A stretch of 64,000 nucleotides of DNA from Geitlerinema sp. BBD 1991-9 (GTDB taxonomy: Bacteria > Cyanobacteriota > Cyanobacteriia > Cyanobacteriales > Geitlerinemataceae), in NCBI GenBank assembly GCA_001657325.1, contig LWRO01000013.1:1-64000 (forward strand). Reading direction: 5' to 3'. Positions 24,798-33,046 of this stretch are shown piece by piece. The notes beneath the pieces were generated by a model, which had not been told where the DNA came from, did no database searches, and worked only from the letters and a program-made list of their open reading frames with translations. A program made the translations under genes and the position numbers. Each line of letters starts with the position of its first letter. Position 1 is the first letter of the stretch.

Positions 24798-26627
24798 ATG
24801 TCACCCTCATCGTCCCAAGTCGCCGAAGCCGTGGAAGAACCGATTCGTCTCCCTCGCACCCGTGAATCCGATCGCCTCAAACGCATTCGCCACACGGCAT
24901 CTCACGTGATGGCGATGGCAGTACAGCGTTTGTTTCCCGAAACTCAGGTGACGATCGGCCCGTCGACGGAATACGGCTTTTACTACGATTTCGATCGGCC
25001 AGAACCGTTTACAGAAAAGGATCTCAAGACCATCAAAAAAGAGATGGTCAAGATTATCAAACAAAAGCTTCCTGTTGTTCGAGAAGTCGTGACGCGCGAA
25101 GAAGCTGAAAAGCGCATCCAAGCCATCAAAGAACCCTACAAACTCGAAATTCTCGCCGATATCGCCACGGAACCCATCACCCTCTACCACCTCGGCGATC
25201 TTTGGTGGGATTTGTGCGCCGGGCCTCACGTAGAAACCACCGGAGATCTCAATCCCAAAGCCATCGATCTCGAAAGTATCGCTGGTGCTTACTGGCGTGG
25301 CGATGCGAACAACCCCCAACTCCAGCGGATTTACGGAACGGCTTGGGAAACCCCGGAACAACTCAAGGAATACAAGCGCCGTAAAGAAGAAGCGCTCAAG
25401 CGGGATCACCGCAAAGTCGGAAAAGAACTCGGTTTGTTCGTCTTTTCCGATGCGGTGGGCCCCGGTTTACCCATGTGGACGCCGAAGGGAACGATCCTTC
25501 GATCGACCTTGGAAAATTTCCTCAAAGACGAACAGCAAAAACGCGGCTATCTTGGAGTCGTCACCCCCCACATCGCGCGGGTGGATTTGTTCAAAACCTC
25601 GGGACACTGGCAGAACTATAAAGAGGATATGTTCCCGTTGATGGCGGACGACGAGGAAGCATTACGTGCCGAACAGGGATTCGTCATCAAACCGATGAAC
25701 TGTCCGTTCCACGTGCAGATTTATAAAAGCGAGCTTCGATCGTACCGGGATCTGCCCCTGCGGTTGGCGGAGTTCGGGACGGTTTACCGATACGAACAAT
25801 CGGGAGAACTCGGCGGTTTGACTCGCGTGCGCGGCTTCACTCAAGACGACTCGCACCTCTTCGTCACGCCAGATCAACTGGAAACGGAATTTCTCAACGT
25901 CGTCGATTTGATTTTGTCGGTGTTCGAGAGCTTGCGCTTGCATCAATTCAAAGCGCGTCTGAGTACCCGCGATCGAGAATCCGATAAATACATTGGTTCG
26001 GATGAAGCTTGGGATAAGGCAGAAAACGCCATTCGTCACGCCATGAACACGCGGGGAATGAGCTATTTTGAAGCACCTGGCGAAGCAGCGTTTTATGGTC
26101 CGAAACTCGATTTTATTTTCCAAGACGCACTCGAACGGGAATGGCAATTGGGAACGGTTCAAGTGGACTATAACCTTCCCGAACGGTTCGAGTTAGAGTA
26201 CGTTGCCGAAGATGGTTCTCGCCAGCGTCCCGTGATGATTCACCGTGCGCCGTTCGGTTCGTTGGAACGGTTAATCGGAATTCTCATCGAGGAATATTCA
26301 GGTGATTTTCCGTTGTGGCTCGCGCCGGAACAGGTGCGGTTACTGTCTGTTAGCGATGAGTTTTTACCGTTTGCGAAGGAAGTCGCCTCGCAGATGCTGC
26401 AATTGGGAATTCGCGCTGTAGCGGATACCAGCGGCGAGCGTCTCGGAAAACTGATTCGCAATGCGGAAAAAGCCAAAATTCCTGTGATGGCAATCGTCGG
26501 TGCGAAGGAACAGGAAACGAACAGTCTTAGCGTTCGTACTCGCGTTTCTGGGGAGTTGGGTTCGATGCCAATTCCTGAAGTTATCGAGAAGTTGAAATCT
26601 GCTTTGAATTCTCGCGGCGATTTTTAA
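24798..26627 (+). CDS. thrS: Threonyl-tRNA synthetase
   Basis: The 609-residue enzyme charges tRNA-Thr with threonine. It lacks the N-terminal TGS domain found in most bacterial ThrRS, as is common in cyanobacteria and plastids. The editing domain is present, with HTASH at residues 32-36 and CAGPH later, both zinc/editing motifs. The class II core contains PMNCPFH, RVRGFTQDDSHLF and HRAPFGSLERLIG, and an anticodon-binding domain closes the C-terminus. The ATG at 24798 was chosen since the preceding 19 residues are not conserved. A 16-bp tandem repeat is in the leader; no T-box was recognised. Confidence 0.95.
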   Translation: MSPSSSQVAEAVEEPIRLPRTRESDRLKRIRHTASHVMAMAVQRLFPETQVTIGPSTEYGFYYDFDRPEPFTEKDLKTIKKEMVKIIKQKLPVVREVVTREEAEKRIQAIKEPYKLEILADIATEPITLYHLGDLWWDLCAGPHVETTGDLNPKAIDLESIAGAYWRGDANNPQLQRIYGTAWETPEQLKEYKRRKEEALKRDHRKVGKELGLFVFSDAVGPGLPMWTPKGTILRSTLENFLKDEQQKRGYLGVVTPHIARVDLFKTSGHWQNYKEDMFPLMADDEEALRAEQGFVIKPMNCPFHVQIYKSELRSYRDLPLRLAEFGTVYRYEQSGELGGLTRVRGFTQDDSHLFVTPDQLETEFLNVVDLILSVFESLRLHQFKARLSTRDRESDKYIGSDEAWDKAENAIRHAMNTRGMSYFEAPGEAAFYGPKLDFIFQDALEREWQLGTVQVDYNLPERFELEYVAEDGSRQRPVMIHRAPFGSLERLIGILIEEYSGDFPLWLAPEQVRLLSVSDEFLPFAKEVASQMLQLGIRAVADTSGERLGKLIRNAEKAKIPVMAIVGAKEQETNSLSVRTRVSGELGSMPIPEVIEKLKSALNSRGDF

Positions 26628-26670
26628 GCGTGTTGGTTTAGCGGCTCGATTTTCAAGCCAAAAGATATTC

Positions 26671-26730
26671 GGGTGCGTGGCGGTGCTATATCGTTCACAT
26701 CGTAATGATGTTTCACACCGTCACGTACCC
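26671..26730. repeat. Imperfect 15-bp inverted repeat after thrS
   Basis: GGGTGCGTGGCGGTG (26671-26685) and CACCGTCACGTACCC (26716-26730) pair with two mismatches across a 30-nt loop. It lies between thrS and the acyltransferase gene, 44 bp past the thrS stop. It may be a terminator-like hairpin for thrS, but there is no T-tract. Confidence 0.45.
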
Positions 26731-26783
26731 AAGCTATTCTGTCCGTGCTAGTGTTTGCGATCTTTTAAAGTGGAGTGAATACG

Positions 26784-26825
26784 ATGCATTCTACGAATTT
26801 TGCAGTAACACGACGTTATGGATAA
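26784..26825 (+). CDS. 13-codon leader frame overlapping the acyltransferase start
   Basis: An ATG at 26784, preceded by GGAG at a good distance, opens a 13-codon frame (MHSTNFAVTRRYG) whose TAA at 26823-26825 overlaps the first codons of the acyltransferase (ATG at 26818). The acyltransferase itself has no good ribosome binding site and its frame is closed by TAA just upstream. Translational coupling from this leader is a reasonable inference. Confidence 0.4.
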   Translation: MHSTNFAVTRRYG

Positions 26826-27966
26826 AGCGCTTATTTCTCGAGAACGAGACATCAAACTCGATATTCTTAAAATTATTGGTTTAGCCGGAATTATTCTCGC
26901 TCATGCAAATCCCAATGAATTCATTAATGGAATTCGCAATTTTGACGTTCCGCTAATGGTTCTGGTTTCGGGGACGTTATTTGCAAAATCTTCCAATTTA
27001 AAAACTCGATCGACTGGAGCGTATCTTAAAAAAAGACTCCTCCGACTGATCGCTCCAACTTGGGTATTTTTTGGATTTTTCTTTATTTGTATTGGGATTA
27101 TCTGCTTAATAACTGGAGCGAGATATCCTTATCCCAACGACGAAATTATTGAAACGTTCTTTTTGCTTGGCGGTATTGGCTATACCTGGATCGTTCGCGT
27201 TTTTATCATCATTGCTGCGATCTCGCCTTTACTCGTTAATTTTTTGTTTAAGGCGAAAGATCGAAAAACTCGCTATTTTTGGACGATTGCAATCTATGTC
27301 TTGTACGAATCGATCGTGCTATCAATTGGCGATCTCGACGAGGAAGATTTTGTTTTTGCAGGAATCGACGATCGATTCGATCGACTGATGTTTTGGATTT
27401 ACGATATTGGTGTCCAAAAAACTCTATTTTATGCAATTCCTTATTCTTGCTTGTTTGCTTTCGGGGCGATGCTCGATCGACTGTCTCAAAAAACAATAGC
27501 TTATCTTTCGATCGCAAATTTTACCATCTTTACAACAATTGCAGCCTGGCTTTACTTTAAAAACGGAGAGTTTATCAGAACGCAAGATTATAAATATCCA
27601 CCTCAGTTATATTATTTATCTTATGCAATTTTTGTTTCTCTTTTGTTATATTTTGTTGTCGATCGAATTTTAAAATCATTCCCACAAGAGGCCATTCGAT
27701 CGAACCCAATCACTCAATTGTTTGTCTTTGTCAGTTCTTCGTCTCTTTGGATTTACCTGTGGCATATCTTTTTCGTCCATTACGACGATGAAATTTTAGA
27801 GAGCCTTTTAGGCGTGCCAGCTTGGGTTTCTCTAAAGTTTATGCTAGTTTTCAGTCTTTCACTTTTGACAACTTACGCTCAAAAGCGTCTCGTTCGGCAT
27901 TTGACATCCAACACAGCATTCGGACAAAAAAATGCGAATTGGCTTTCTCTGGTTTTTCTCAAATAG
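26818..27966 (+). CDS. Acyltransferase-3-like integral membrane protein
   Basis: The 382-residue protein has about ten hydrophobic helices and the general pattern of the acyltransferase-3 (OafA/NolL-like) family, membrane enzymes that transfer acyl groups to sugars or lipids on the cell envelope. The N-terminal block reads RDIKLDILKIIGLAGIILAHA, with a conserved His in the position expected of the family, then FDVPLMVLVSGTLF. Codon use is A/T-richer than in the flanking genes, which may hint at recent acquisition. It lies between thrS and the glutaredoxin-like gene. Confidence 0.8.
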   Translation: MDKALISRERDIKLDILKIIGLAGIILAHANPNEFINGIRNFDVPLMVLVSGTLFAKSSNLKTRSTGAYLKKRLLRLIAPTWVFFGFFFICIGIICLITGARYPYPNDEIIETFFLLGGIGYTWIVRVFIIIAAISPLLVNFLFKAKDRKTRYFWTIAIYVLYESIVLSIGDLDEEDFVFAGIDDRFDRLMFWIYDIGVQKTLFYAIPYSCLFAFGAMLDRLSQKTIAYLSIANFTIFTTIAAWLYFKNGEFIRTQDYKYPPQLYYLSYAIFVSLLLYFVVDRILKSFPQEAIRSNPITQLFVFVSSSSLWIYLWHIFFVHYDDEILESLLGVPAWVSLKFMLVFSLSLLTTYAQKRLVRHLTSNTAFGQKNANWLSLVFLK

Positions 27967-28107
27967 TCCATCTTCAAACCGCTCTCGTACTGATGAGAAT
28001 CCGTATAAAATCGATTGAGCGTCATGGCAAAACCCTCGATCGATTCCTCCGCAAAGCTTCCCATGCTATGGCACAATAAACGGATCGGATCGACATCTGC
28101 GTCTCCC

Positions 28108-28359
28108 ATGAATCTCATTCTCTACAGCAAACCAGGCTGTCACCTGTGCGAAGGGTTGCTCGAAAAACTCCAACAAATCGACAGCCTCACCGTCACGACC
28201 CGCGACATTACCACCCGAGACGACTGGTTTCAAGCCTACCAGTACGAAATTCCCGTTTTATTCTGGGTCGACGAGTCCAGTGTCGAACGGCAACTTCCGC
28301 GCCCTTCCCCTCGAGCGAGCGTGGCACAATTGGAACGAATGTTACAGAAATATACCTAG
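28108..28359 (+). CDS. Glutaredoxin-like protein (DUF836 type)
   Basis: The 83-residue protein has a thioredoxin-like fold with a redox motif CHLC (Cys11, Cys14) in MNLILYSKPGCHLCEGL and the cis-Pro region YEIPVLFWVD. It belongs to the small glutaredoxin-like family (DUF836) and may act in thiol-disulfide exchange. The start at 28108 removes a non-conserved extension. It precedes murE by 50 bp on the same strand. Confidence 0.88.
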   Translation: MNLILYSKPGCHLCEGLLEKLQQIDSLTVTTRDITTRDDWFQAYQYEIPVLFWVDESSVERQLPRPSPRASVAQLERMLQKYT

Positions 28360-28409
28360 TAATCTAGTTAGAACAATCCCCAAAATTCGGTGTGAGCGAG
28401 GGCAACGTT

Positions 28410-29894
28410 ATGAAACTGCGAGACTTGTTAGCGGCGATTTCCCCCCAAGCCGCCATTCCCGAACATTCTGCCTTAGACAGCGACATCAAAGGTCTTTCCA
28501 CCAATTCCCATGCTTGCCAGCGTGGGGATTTATTTATCGGAATGCCGGGAACGCGCGTCGATGGCGGTGAATTTTGGCAAAGCGCACTCGATGCTGGTGC
28601 AGTCGCCGCCGTAATTTCTCCCGACGCGGCTCAAAAATATCCCCCTCAAAACGGCGAGTGTGTCATTAGCGTTCCCGATGTCAAACGCGCCTGTGCGTTT
28701 CTGGCCAGTTCCTTCTACAACCACCCCGGAAAAACCCTCAATCTCGTCGGCGTGACGGGGACGAATGGAAAAACTACGACCACTCACCTGATTGAATTCC
28801 TTCTACGGGAAGCCGCGAAACCGACTGCACTTCTCGGAACGCTATACGCACGCTGGCCGGGTTTCGAGCAAGTCGCCACTCATACGACTCCATTTCCCGT
28901 CAGCTTGCAAGGACAACTAGCGCAGGCGCGGGATGCAGGCGCGCAGTACGGTGTCATGGAAGTCAGCTCTCATGCTTTGTCTCAGTCGCGGGTGTTGGGA
29001 TGCGAGTTTCAAGTGGCTGTGTTTACGAACTTAACCCAGGATCACTTGGACTATCACAAAGACATGGACGATTACTTCGCGGCGAAGGCGTTGCTGTTCT
29101 CACCCGAATATTTAAAAGGTCGCGCTATCGTGAATATTAGCGATCCTTATGGAGAACTGTTGTCCAACCAAATCCCCACCGAATGCCTCTGGACGTACAG
29201 CAGCGAAGACGATTCTGCCGATCTCCACACCGATCGTCTCAACTACAATCCTGATGGCGTATCGGGAATACTTCACACCCCGGTGGGCGATGTAGAATTT
29301 ACGTTGCCGTTAGTGGGTCAGTACAATATCGAAAATATGTTAGCGGCGGTCGGTGTCACGCTCCATCTCGGATTGGAACTCTCACAAATTGTCGCGGCAC
29401 TGCCGAAATTTACAGGCGTTCCGGGTCGTATGGAACGAGTTGAGGTTTCTCCGGAACAAGACATCAGCGCGATCGTCGATTACGCACACACGCCAGATAG
29501 TTTAGAAAACCTGTTGCACGCCGCACGTCCGTTTATTCCCGGTCGATCGATCTGCGTGTTTGGCTGTGGCGGAGATCGAGATCGATCGAAGCGTCCGATG
29601 ATGGGAGAAATTGCCGCACGACTCGCCGATCTCGTCGTTGTCACGTCAGACAACCCGCGCACTGAAGATCCCGATCGAATTATCTCGGATATCTTAGAAG
29701 GCATTCCCGACAGCGTCGAACCCCTCGTCATCCCCGATCGCGCTGAAGCCATCCGCACGGCAATTTTACAAGCGCAACCCGGCGACGGCATCATCATCGC
29801 CGGCAAAGGCCACGAAGACTACCAAATTCTCGGCACTGAAAAAATCCACTTCGACGATCGCGAACAAGCCCGCGCCGCCCTCACGATGAGATGA
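28410..29894 (+). CDS. murE: UDP-N-acetylmuramoyl-tripeptide synthetase MurE
   Basis: The 494-residue enzyme adds the third amino acid to UDP-MurNAc-L-Ala-D-Glu in peptidoglycan synthesis. The ATP-binding motif is TGTNGKTT at 117-124, with SSHALSQ in the middle domain and the C-terminal DNPRTEDP, which is the signature of the meso-diaminopimelate-specific enzymes. The ATG at 28410 was preferred over an upstream in-frame GTG at 28392. It follows the glutaredoxin-like gene. A strong terminator follows at 29923-29944. Confidence 0.95.
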   Translation: MKLRDLLAAISPQAAIPEHSALDSDIKGLSTNSHACQRGDLFIGMPGTRVDGGEFWQSALDAGAVAAVISPDAAQKYPPQNGECVISVPDVKRACAFLASSFYNHPGKTLNLVGVTGTNGKTTTTHLIEFLLREAAKPTALLGTLYARWPGFEQVATHTTPFPVSLQGQLAQARDAGAQYGVMEVSSHALSQSRVLGCEFQVAVFTNLTQDHLDYHKDMDDYFAAKALLFSPEYLKGRAIVNISDPYGELLSNQIPTECLWTYSSEDDSADLHTDRLNYNPDGVSGILHTPVGDVEFTLPLVGQYNIENMLAAVGVTLHLGLELSQIVAALPKFTGVPGRMERVEVSPEQDISAIVDYAHTPDSLENLLHAARPFIPGRSICVFGCGGDRDRSKRPMMGEIAARLADLVVVTSDNPRTEDPDRIISDILEGIPDSVEPLVIPDRAEAIRTAILQAQPGDGIIIAGKGHEDYQILGTEKIHFDDREQARAALTMR

Positions 29895-29922
29895 GGTGAT
29901 AGCAAAACCCACCCCACCCAAA

Positions 29923-29944
29923 AAGGCGCACTGGGGTGCGCCTT
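29923..29944 (+). terminator. Hairpin terminator after murE
   Basis: AAGGCGCAC (29923-29931) and GTGCGCCTT (29936-29944) form a 9-bp stem with loop TGGG, 29 bp after the murE stop. The T-run is minimal on the plus strand; the A-run on the left side would act as a T-run for a minus-strand transcript coming from the tRNA gene. Confidence 0.6.
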
Positions 29945-29945
29945 A

Positions 29946-29978
29946 ACTGCTCACTGCTCACTGTTCACTGTTCACTGT
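29946..29978. repeat. Heptamer tandem repeat (ACTGCTC/ACTGTTC)
   Basis: Four full heptamers (ACTGCTC twice, then ACTGTTC twice) and a partial fifth are in direct array, between the murE terminator and the tRNA gene. Short tandemly repeated heptamers are a recognised feature of filamentous cyanobacterial genomes. Confidence 0.8.
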
Positions 29979-29983
29979 AAAAG

Positions 29984-30070
29984 CGGAGAGGGAGGGATTC
30001 GAACCCTCGTTAGAGTTACCCCTAAACAGCATTTCCAGTGCTGCGCCTTCAACCACTCGGCCACCTCTCC
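29984..30070 (-). tRNA. tRNA-Ser (GGA anticodon)
   Basis: On the minus strand the sequence starts GGAGAGGTGGCCGAGTGG and ends CCCTCCCTCTCCG. The acceptor arms GGAGAGG/CCTCTCC pair fully, the discriminator is G, the anticodon loop contains GGA (decoding UCC), and a long variable arm typical of tRNA-Ser follows. The T-arm carries GGTTCGAATCC. The CCA end is not encoded. Length is 87 nt. Confidence 0.95.
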
Positions 30071-30286
30071 AGGGGGAAAATATTTAGATTTTCCAGTCAA
30101 AGCTTTACCATCCTAGCAAAACTTTTCGAGGGAGGCAAGCGATCGAGCGCGATTTTCAAAAAATTGGTTGTCCTGACCCTCGAATGTGTCGTACTCTCAA
30201 CAAGGGACACATTCGATCGACCCTGTCGCCATTCCATTTACAATTACATTTCGCAATTACATTTTGCATTTCGAGATCCTTGACTT

Positions 30287-30655
30287 ATGACTCGAACTTA
30301 CGAAGTCCGCATTCATCACCGCCAAACCGGAGAACATTACACCGTTCGCGTTCCCGAGGATCGCTACATCCTGCACTCCGCTGAAAATCAGGGGGTGAAC
30401 TTACCCTATTCCTGTCGTAACGGTGCTTGTACGAGTTGTGCGGTACGAATCATTTCAGGAGAAATTTATCAACCAGAGGCGATCGGGTTGTCGCCCGCAC
30501 TCCGTGCTAAAGGTTACGCGCTGTTGTGCGTCAGTTATCCTCGATCGGACTTGGAAGTGGAAACCCAAGACGAAGACGAAGTGTACGAACTCCAGTTCGG
30601 CCGCTACTTCGGCAAAGGGAAAGTACGCATGGGACTTCCACTCGACGACGATTGA
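30287..30655 (+). CDS. Plant-type 2Fe-2S ferredoxin with C-terminal extension
   Basis: The 122-residue protein is a [2Fe-2S] ferredoxin. The cluster ligands are Cys43, Cys48, Cys51 (YSCRNGACTSC) and Cys81 (LLCVSYP). The C-terminal 25 residues (YFGKGKVRMGLPLDDD at the end) extend beyond the photosynthetic ferredoxin and resemble the FdC2 group of low-potential, specialised ferredoxins. It is cytosolic and probably serves as an electron donor to specific enzymes. A strong hairpin follows. The start is supported by the conserved YEVRIHH beginning. Confidence 0.9.
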   Translation: MTRTYEVRIHHRQTGEHYTVRVPEDRYILHSAENQGVNLPYSCRNGACTSCAVRIISGEIYQPEAIGLSPALRAKGYALLCVSYPRSDLEVETQDEDEVYELQFGRYFGKGKVRMGLPLDDD

Positions 30656-30744
30656 TCCCAAATCGAGTTGGCACGATCGACTCCGATCTGTTTCATTTAG
30701 GTCGGGGCGTAGCGTGCGAGATTCCGCTCGGATTTCAGTCGATC

Positions 30745-30781
30745 GAAAAACCCCAGTTTCATTGAGAAGCCGGGGTTTTTC
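30745..30781. terminator. Bidirectional intrinsic terminator
   Basis: GAAAAACCCC (30745-30754) and GGGGTTTTTC (30772-30781) form a 10-bp stem whose A/T ends give a T-run on both strands. It lies between the converging ferredoxin and DMT-transporter genes and should end both transcripts. Confidence 0.85.
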
Positions 30782-30829
30782 GTCATATCCGTTCGATCGT
30801 ATCGCGAAACAAGACGCTTGCGAAGTCCG

Positions 30830-32566
30830 TTATTTTGAGAGGTACATCCGCTCTAAACTCAGAGCGACAACCCCCATCGTGACAACGATCATCCCGAAAA
30901 TTTGATTGCCTGACAGCGCTTCCCCGATGATGAAAAAGCCGAACAGAGCCGTCATCACCGGCCCCGTCGCACCGACGATCGAAGCCAGAGAAGCACCCGC
31001 ATATTTAATTGCGAAGTTGTTGAGGACGTAACTCACGAGGGTTAGTACGCCAATCCAAACCCCGCTTCCCAAAAGGGCAACGAGATTTCCTTCCGGAACC
31101 TCCATGCCTAAATCGGCTTGAGTGGCCACGAGCAACCCGAGGAAGGACAAAATGAAGACCGTACTGAAGTTGGCCAAACTAAAGGAAATCGGATGTAGGT
31201 TTTTCCCAGACAGCTGAGTTAACAGAACGTATCCGGCAAAAGTTACACCCGAACCGAGTGCCGTGAGGCTGCCCACCAAAAACGTACTTTCTCCAAATCC
31301 CGAACCGGAAAAAACGTTGAAAAAATTGGGAACGGCAGAAATACTTCCGAAGAGAATGACCACCATAATAATGCTTCGTGCGAGGGTCGGCCGTGCGCCG
31401 AACAAAACCCACGCCCCGAGAACGGTCACGATGGGAAACACGAAGAACAGGGTAATCGCAACTGCGGTTGGAATGTTTCCGATAGCAATGTAAATCAAAA
31501 CCTGCGACAGAAACAGAGCAAAACCGCTTCCGACGACTTGAAATTGTAATTTACGGTTTTCCGGCTGTAAAAACCGTTGAATTTCGTCCCACCATTGCGG
31601 GTAAAGCTGCATCGCCACGAACGGCATCAGCACCACCACCACCACCATGCGGATAAATAAGATCAGCATGGAGTTCCCGAGACTCGGTGAAATAATGCCG
31701 CCCCAGTCGAACAGTCCAAAAATCGTTCGTTCGCTGAGAATGACTTTGATACTAACGTTGAACACGGACAATACTGCCGCATAGAACAGTGCCAAAATCA
31801 AACCGGTTTGAACTTGAGAGGTCTCTTTGGGCGGTGGCGGTGTGGGTTCGGGGGCAACTTCGACTTCGGCTTCGATTTCAGCTTCGATCGGTGGCGACGG
31901 ATCGATCGAGCGGCCGTCCTCACTCTCTCTCAGCGGTGGGGGGAGGGTTTGAGCCGTTCTCCTCGCGCCGTTTGTCGATCTCGGAAGTGTTGGCGTGGTG
32001 ACTTCGTCTCGCAGTTCGTGACTCAGGCGGCTGACGAGGGTATCGAGAATCGCTTCTCCCTGCTGTTGGAGGCTGTTGAGTTGGTTCAAGTTTTGGGAAA
32101 GCGTGCTGCAATAACTCCCGAGTTCTTGAGTCAACCCTTTATAACTACGGTGAAAGCTTGTATCGACGGAATCGCGAAGGCGATCGGTGTCGGTTGCAGC
32201 CGATTGGGGAACCGCAGGAAGCCGGCGCGCTGCCAGTTCTTCAACCCGTTGGGAGAGTTTTTCTTCGAGGTTCGCCGCGACCAGTTGCGCCAGTTGCTGA
32301 ACCCAGATTTGCTGGTCTTCGGGATTGGGTTCAGCAATCGGCCTCGAAATGTCGGGTGTCCGTTGCTGCTGTCGGGCTTCCAGACTCGAAATATCTTCCA
32401 GCAGTCGCGTTTTTTCAGCCTGGAGACGGGTCACGTCTCGGGTTAACTGGATGATTAAGTCTTGCTGGAGGTGTTTGAGATCTTGTGTGAGTGCTGTCAA
32501 GATCGTTTCGACTGCTCGATCGTTGACAGCATCGCTGTTGGTAAGTTGCGTTTCCCTTTGCTCCAT
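30830..32566 (-). CDS. DMT/EamA-type transporter with long N-terminal coiled-coil region
   Basis: The 578-residue protein fuses two parts. Residues 1-250 are cytosolic and mostly coiled coil (ALTQDLKHLQQDLIIQLTRD and following), then a Pro/Glu-rich linker (IEAEIEAEVEVAPEPTPPPP). Residues about 258-575 form ten predicted membrane helices with two repeats typical of the EamA/drug-metabolite-transporter fold, including the second-half signature ASIVGATGPVMTALFGFF and GEALSGNQIFGM. EamA proteins usually have 280-300 residues, so the N-terminal half is an unusual addition. The transported substrate is unknown. It converges with the ferredoxin gene. Confidence 0.85.
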   Translation of the reverse strand: MEQRETQLTNSDAVNDRAVETILTALTQDLKHLQQDLIIQLTRDVTRLQAEKTRLLEDISSLEARQQQRTPDISRPIAEPNPEDQQIWVQQLAQLVAANLEEKLSQRVEELAARRLPAVPQSAATDTDRLRDSVDTSFHRSYKGLTQELGSYCSTLSQNLNQLNSLQQQGEAILDTLVSRLSHELRDEVTTPTLPRSTNGARRTAQTLPPPLRESEDGRSIDPSPPIEAEIEAEVEVAPEPTPPPPKETSQVQTGLILALFYAAVLSVFNVSIKVILSERTIFGLFDWGGIISPSLGNSMLILFIRMVVVVVLMPFVAMQLYPQWWDEIQRFLQPENRKLQFQVVGSGFALFLSQVLIYIAIGNIPTAVAITLFFVFPIVTVLGAWVLFGARPTLARSIIMVVILFGSISAVPNFFNVFSGSGFGESTFLVGSLTALGSGVTFAGYVLLTQLSGKNLHPISFSLANFSTVFILSFLGLLVATQADLGMEVPEGNLVALLGSGVWIGVLTLVSYVLNNFAIKYAGASLASIVGATGPVMTALFGFFIIGEALSGNQIFGMIVVTMGVVALSLERMYLSK

Positions 32567-32695
32567 AAGTTGTTACCCCAATAGTCGTGGATGCGATCGA
32601 TCGCGTAGCGGTTCGACAGCAGCGTAGCTCCCCCAGAGCGTTGCTACGGGTTCCTAGCTATCATAAACGCTTCGTCGCTCGGGTTCTATAGGGGA

Positions 32696-32767
32696 GATGA
32701 GAGGGCGAGCGGAAGAGAAGATGAGAGGGCGAGCGGAAGAGAAGATGAGAGGGCGAGCAGAGTAGAG
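32696..32767. repeat. 24-bp tandem repeat, about three copies
   Basis: The purine-rich unit beginning GATGAGAGGGCGAGCGGAAG is repeated at 32696, 32720 and 32744, the third copy diverging at its end. It lies upstream of the DMT-transporter gene start (130 bp away). Confidence 0.85.
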
Positions 32768-32851
32768 ATGCTATCTCGATACGTTGGCGTGCTGAGAACC
32801 CCATTTTTTCAAGATCCCCATTTTTTCAACCTGAAAATTCAATACAAAAAA

Positions 32852-32874
32852 TGCGCCTTTCCTGGGAAAGACGC
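32852..32874 (-). terminator. Intrinsic terminator of the nuclease gene
   Basis: TGCGCCTTTCC (32852-32862) and GGAAAGACGCA (32864-32874 region) form a stem with one mismatch. On the minus strand a run of six T follows directly. It lies about 170 bp past the stop of the minus-strand thermonuclease-like gene. Confidence 0.7.
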
Positions 32875-33046
32875 ACCGTTTGAGAATTTTGAAATTGGGT
32901 ATACTAAAACGGTTTGTTAAATTTTGTTTTTAAGATTGTCTTTAGATTCTAACCCGATCCTCTGGTCAGTACCATCGATCGAGCTTTACAATTCTTTATA
33001 CAAATGATTGATGGCGATAATCGATCGACCCATTGTCTCTTCCTGT

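Larger units (their letters stand above)
32567..33046. other. Intergenic region with tandem repeat and terminator
   Basis: This 480-bp gap holds a 24-bp tandem repeat (32696-32767), two copies of CCCCATTTTTTCAA (about 32801-32830) and a hairpin terminator (32852-32874). No gene is visible. Confidence 0.55.

Noticed and set aside
29946-29978. Possible CRISPR-like array
   Set aside because: The repeated unit is only seven bases with no spacers; it is a simple tandem repeat.
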